Shown here in pieces: positions 22,458 through 24,303 of a DNA stretch of 24,303 nt. The notes under the pieces were generated by a model, which saw only the letters and a list, made by a program, of their open reading frames with translations, was not told the DNA's origin and did not search any database. Source of the stretch: Candidatus Avelusimicrobium ruminicola (GTDB taxonomy: Bacteria > Elusimicrobiota > Elusimicrobia > Elusimicrobiales > Elusimicrobiaceae); contig ONQH01000032.1 in NCBI GenBank assembly GCA_900319885.1, positions 1 to 24,303 of the forward strand. The letters are read 5' to 3'. How positions within the stretch are numbered: position 1 is the stretch's first letter; every line of letters begins with the position of its first letter. The position numbers and the translations under genes were made by a program.

Positions 22458-23582
22458 TTACACAAAACGTACGGTGCTGGGCAGTAAAACTTCTTGCATG
22501 ATGTCTAAGGCAAAGGAATCGGTCATGCCGGAAATATAATCGGCAATAATGGTATCAATTTCGGCCGGATCTTCCGGATAGAAATTACGCATAGATTTCA
22601 TGTAATTGCCAAATCCGCGCGCCGCTTGGGTGAGTTCCTGGGCGTAGGCCTCGTAATCAAAGGCGTGTTGGGCAAACAAGGTGCGAAAATAATCAAATAC
22701 ATCCCGCACACATTTGGCAATCATCTCTTTGCGTTTGAGCATGACCGGGCTGCAGTAGATGCGCGCATAATTAAAATCACGCAGTTGTGAAATCAGTTGG
22801 AATTTCTCCGGCGAAAAGCCAATACAATCTTTATCTTTGGAATTATCAATCAGGTCTAGCGTGAGGGTGTTAATAATTTCCCCGTTGGAAGTACCCACCT
22901 CTTTGCGGATTTCTTGCGGGATGTCTTGCTGGGTAATTAGTTCAGCCTTCATGGCATCTTCAATATCCCGCCCGAAGTAGGCTATTTTGTCGGCTAGGCG
23001 CACAATACATCCTTCGTAGGTAGAAGGCATTTGTGTGCGCCCGGTAATGGTTTCCAAATCGTTGGGGGTCTGGGCGGGGCGTAGCGCATTGTTGGCAAAA
23101 TCTTCCCCGCAGTGGCAGATGATTCCGTCTTTCACGGCAAAAGTTAAGTTAAGTCCTTCGCCGTAGTTGGCTAAATGTTCCACCACGCGGTAACTGTTGA
23201 GTTCATGCAAAAAGCGTTTGCCGCTGGGTTTTAAGCAGGCATCAATCGCACGCTCCCCTTCATGCCCAAACGGGGCGTGGCCAATGTCGTGGCCCAAGCC
23301 GATGGCGTAGGCCATATCTTCGCTTAATTCCCAATTCCCGCTTTTATTAAGGCCGCGGCAAATGGTAGCGGCAATGGTAGCCACGTGCAACACGTGTTCA
23401 ATGCGGGTACAGATGTGGTCGTTTTTAGGGGCAAAAAAAACTTGCGCTTTATGTTTCAAGCGTCTAAAAGGTAACGAGTGAATAATTTTAGTTTGATCGC
23501 GGAAATATTCGTCACGCAAATCGGGTGTGTGTGCGTGCGTACGTTTTAAGTAAATTTCATCAGAAAATGGGTTTTTTATCAT
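22458..23582 (-). CDS. dgt: dGTPase-like HD-domain deoxynucleotide triphosphohydrolase
   Basis: A 374-residue protein of the Dgt family. HSLPFRRLKHKAQVF lies at residues 35-49, the first metal histidine is in TRIEHVLHVA (59-68), and the HD pair is in LGHDIGHAPFGHEGE (96-110); a later aspartate is in IVRLADKIAYFGRDIED. These enzymes hydrolyse dNTPs to deoxynucleosides and tripolyphosphate; the substrate preference of short forms varies. I start it at 23582 (MIKNPFSDE), because the longer frame from 23627 runs through the coaD promoter. TATCAT on the minus strand ends 6 nt before this ATG with no ribosome site. It is divergent from coaD. Confidence 0.92.
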   Translation of the reverse strand: MIKNPFSDEIYLKRTHAHTPDLRDEYFRDQTKIIHSLPFRRLKHKAQVFFAPKNDHICTRIEHVLHVATIAATICRGLNKSGNWELSEDMAYAIGLGHDIGHAPFGHEGERAIDACLKPSGKRFLHELNSYRVVEHLANYGEGLNLTFAVKDGIICHCGEDFANNALRPAQTPNDLETITGRTQMPSTYEGCIVRLADKIAYFGRDIEDAMKAELITQQDIPQEIRKEVGTSNGEIINTLTLDLIDNSKDKDCIGFSPEKFQLISQLRDFNYARIYCSPVMLKRKEMIAKCVRDVFDYFRTLFAQHAFDYEAYAQELTQAARGFGNYMKSMRNFYPEDPAEIDTIIADYISGMTDSFALDIMQEVLLPSTVRFV

Positions 23583-23588
23583 AAAATT

Positions 23589-23594
23589 ATGATA
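23589..23594 (-). promoter_or_regulatory. Possible -10 box of dgt
   Basis: TATCAT on the minus strand ends 6 nt before the dgt ATG. TATGGT (23594-23599, minus) is an alternative, giving a leader of a few nt. The coaD promoter must share this 46-nt divergent region. Confidence 0.4.
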
Positions 23595-23628
23595 CCATAA
23601 TAGAAATACGAAGTATAGGGGATGCACT

Positions 23629-24096
23629 ATGAAACCAGTTGTTTTTTCGGGGAGTTTTGATCCAGTTACAAACGGACATATTGAGTTAATTAAACGGGCT
23701 TGTGCTGTGTTTGGCAGCGTAGTGGTAGTGGTTTGCCATAACGGGAATAAACAGGGGCGATTTTCGGTGCAAGAGCGGGTAGCGTTTTTACAAGAGGCGT
23801 TAGCCGGGCAACCCCATATTACAGTGGACGTCGCGCAAGGGCTACTGGCCGATTATATGCGTGCCCACGGTTATACGACCGTGGTGCGTGGGTTGCGCAC
23901 CGCGCACGATTGGAACCACGAACGTACCCAAGCCTATTTTAATAAATCGCTTTACCCGGAACTGGAAACGGTGTTTTTGCCTGCGGATGAAAGATACCAG
24001 TTTATCAGTTCTTCCGCCATCAAAGAGGCGGCGGCTGTGGGGGCGGATGTCTCCACTTGGGTGCCTGCCTGCGTAGCGCGTGCCCTTAAAAAGTAA
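23629..24096 (+). CDS. coaD: Phosphopantetheine adenylyltransferase
   Basis: This enzyme transfers AMP to 4'-phosphopantetheine, the step before the last in coenzyme A synthesis. The 155-residue protein begins MKPVVFSGSFDPVTNGHIEL; the TNGH segment is the family nucleotidyltransferase motif, with the usual FPGSFDP reading FSGSFDP. VVRGLRTAHDWNHE and YQFISSSAIKEAA follow. The middle stretch HERTQAYFNKSLYPELETVF is more divergent than usual but in register. AGGGG lies about 7 nt before the ATG. Its stop is 3 nt from the convergent HNH gene stop. Confidence 0.95.
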   Translation: MKPVVFSGSFDPVTNGHIELIKRACAVFGSVVVVVCHNGNKQGRFSVQERVAFLQEALAGQPHITVDVAQGLLADYMRAHGYTTVVRGLRTAHDWNHERTQAYFNKSLYPELETVFLPADERYQFISSSAIKEAAAVGADVSTWVPACVARALKK

Positions 24097-24099
24097 TGC

Positions 24100-24303
24100 T
24101 CATTTTCCGCTTTTTCGCCGGTTGCACTCCTTGCAAAGCATTTGGCAATTTTCCAATTTGGTCTTGCCGCCTGCATGCCAAGGTGTGATGTGGTCCGCTT
24201 CCATTTGCTCAAGTTGAAATTCTTTCTTACAGTGTGCGCAAATTCCTTTCTGCCTTTCATAGGCTTGACGTTTCTCGCTGGCGGTAAAAGCGCGGATGTT
24301 TAG
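24100..24303 (-). CDS. HNH endonuclease, C-terminal part (cut by window edge)
   Basis: The last 67 codons of a gene that begins beyond position 24303. The visible part is a compact HNH nuclease domain: a first zinc knuckle (ICAHCKKEF), the EADHITPWHAGGKTK motif that carries the DH and the following H, the N of LENC, and a second knuckle (MLCKECNRRKSGK). This CxxC...DH...N...CxxC form is a complete catalytic core. The preceding RAFTASEKRQAYERQKG linker resembles the C-terminal HNH of larger restriction-type (for example DUF262-linked) proteins, but the N-terminal part is needed to decide. The frame ends at TGA, complement of 24100-24102. Confidence 0.88.
   Translation of the reverse strand, partial: LNIRAFTASEKRQAYERQKGICAHCKKEFQLEQMEADHITPWHAGGKTKLENCQMLCKECNRRKSGK

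Noticed and set aside
1..24303. CRISPR array, insertion sequence, integrase or att site
   Set aside because: I saw no spaced direct repeats, transposase or integrase motifs, or duplicated tRNA 3' ends. Both tRNAs are intact and flanked by ordinary genes.

Overview
The window is about 24.3 kb of compact bacterial chromosome, almost entirely housekeeping genes in short operons on both strands. I see no insertion sequence, prophage, CRISPR array, rRNA or large low-complexity region. A prepilin with a GFTLIELLVVVIIIGILASI-type N-terminus, a meso-diaminopimelate-type MurE, the peptidoglycan-recycling genes and several lineage-specific secreted proteins suggest a Gram-negative-type host. The Elusimicrobiota (gut Elusimicrobium-like lineages) is my best guess, at moderate confidence because no rRNA is present.

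Layout. Positions 1-3447 (minus): an operon running AI-2E-family permease, AmpG-like muropeptide permease, murQ, anmK (cut by the window edge). It has a clear promoter at 3420-3447 and ATGA overlaps at three of its junctions; murQ instead starts 2 nt after ampG. The permease has lost about seven codons and its frame near the C-terminus, but the old C-terminus is still readable. Positions 3461-3771 (minus): tRNA-Val(CAC), a roughly 190-nt trailer holding a nested inverted-repeat structure, then an intrinsic terminator. Positions 3798-4478 (minus): marC. Positions 4583-7140 (plus): uvrB and a degenerate biotin-protein-ligase-like protein. Positions 7208-7582 (minus): a single-domain response regulator. 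Positions 7620-11136 (plus): tilS, murE and murD. Positions 11144-14875 (minus): zapA-rarA-xseA-xseB-tlyA, tightly overlapped. Positions 14968-15477 (plus): a type IV pilin-like protein. Positions 15591-19250 (plus): pheS, pheT and a ZapB-like coiled-coil protein, with pheT split by a frame change inside a run of eight T. Positions 19299-19372 (minus): tRNA-Gly(GCC). Positions 19437-22334: a membrane-anchored helical-repeat protein, a YbgC-type thioesterase, a secreted eight-cysteine protein and a secreted ankyrin protein. Positions 22458-24096: dgt-like HD phosphohydrolase and coaD, divergent. Positions 24100-24303: the 3' end of an HNH nuclease gene.

How the genes work together. The left operon imports muropeptides or amino sugars (AmpG) and degrades them through anhydroMurNAc kinase and MurNAc-6-P etherase, while murE and murD build the same precursor. 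zapA and the ZapB-like coiled coil, at the ends of neighbouring operons, link the region to cell division. uvrB, rarA, xseA/xseB and the HD triphosphohydrolase serve DNA repair and nucleotide upkeep. tilS, tlyA, pheS and pheT serve translation.

The points most worth a second look are the pheT break at a perfect U_UUU_UUC slippery heptamer, the broken AI-2E permease whose C-terminal remnant can still couple to ampG, the nested inverted-repeat element behind tRNA-Val, a recurring gene-start layout in which a -10 box lies 6-7 nt before the ATG (predicted leaderless mRNAs), and the biotin-ligase-like protein that has lost its active-site motifs. I found no convincing multi-gene novel system.
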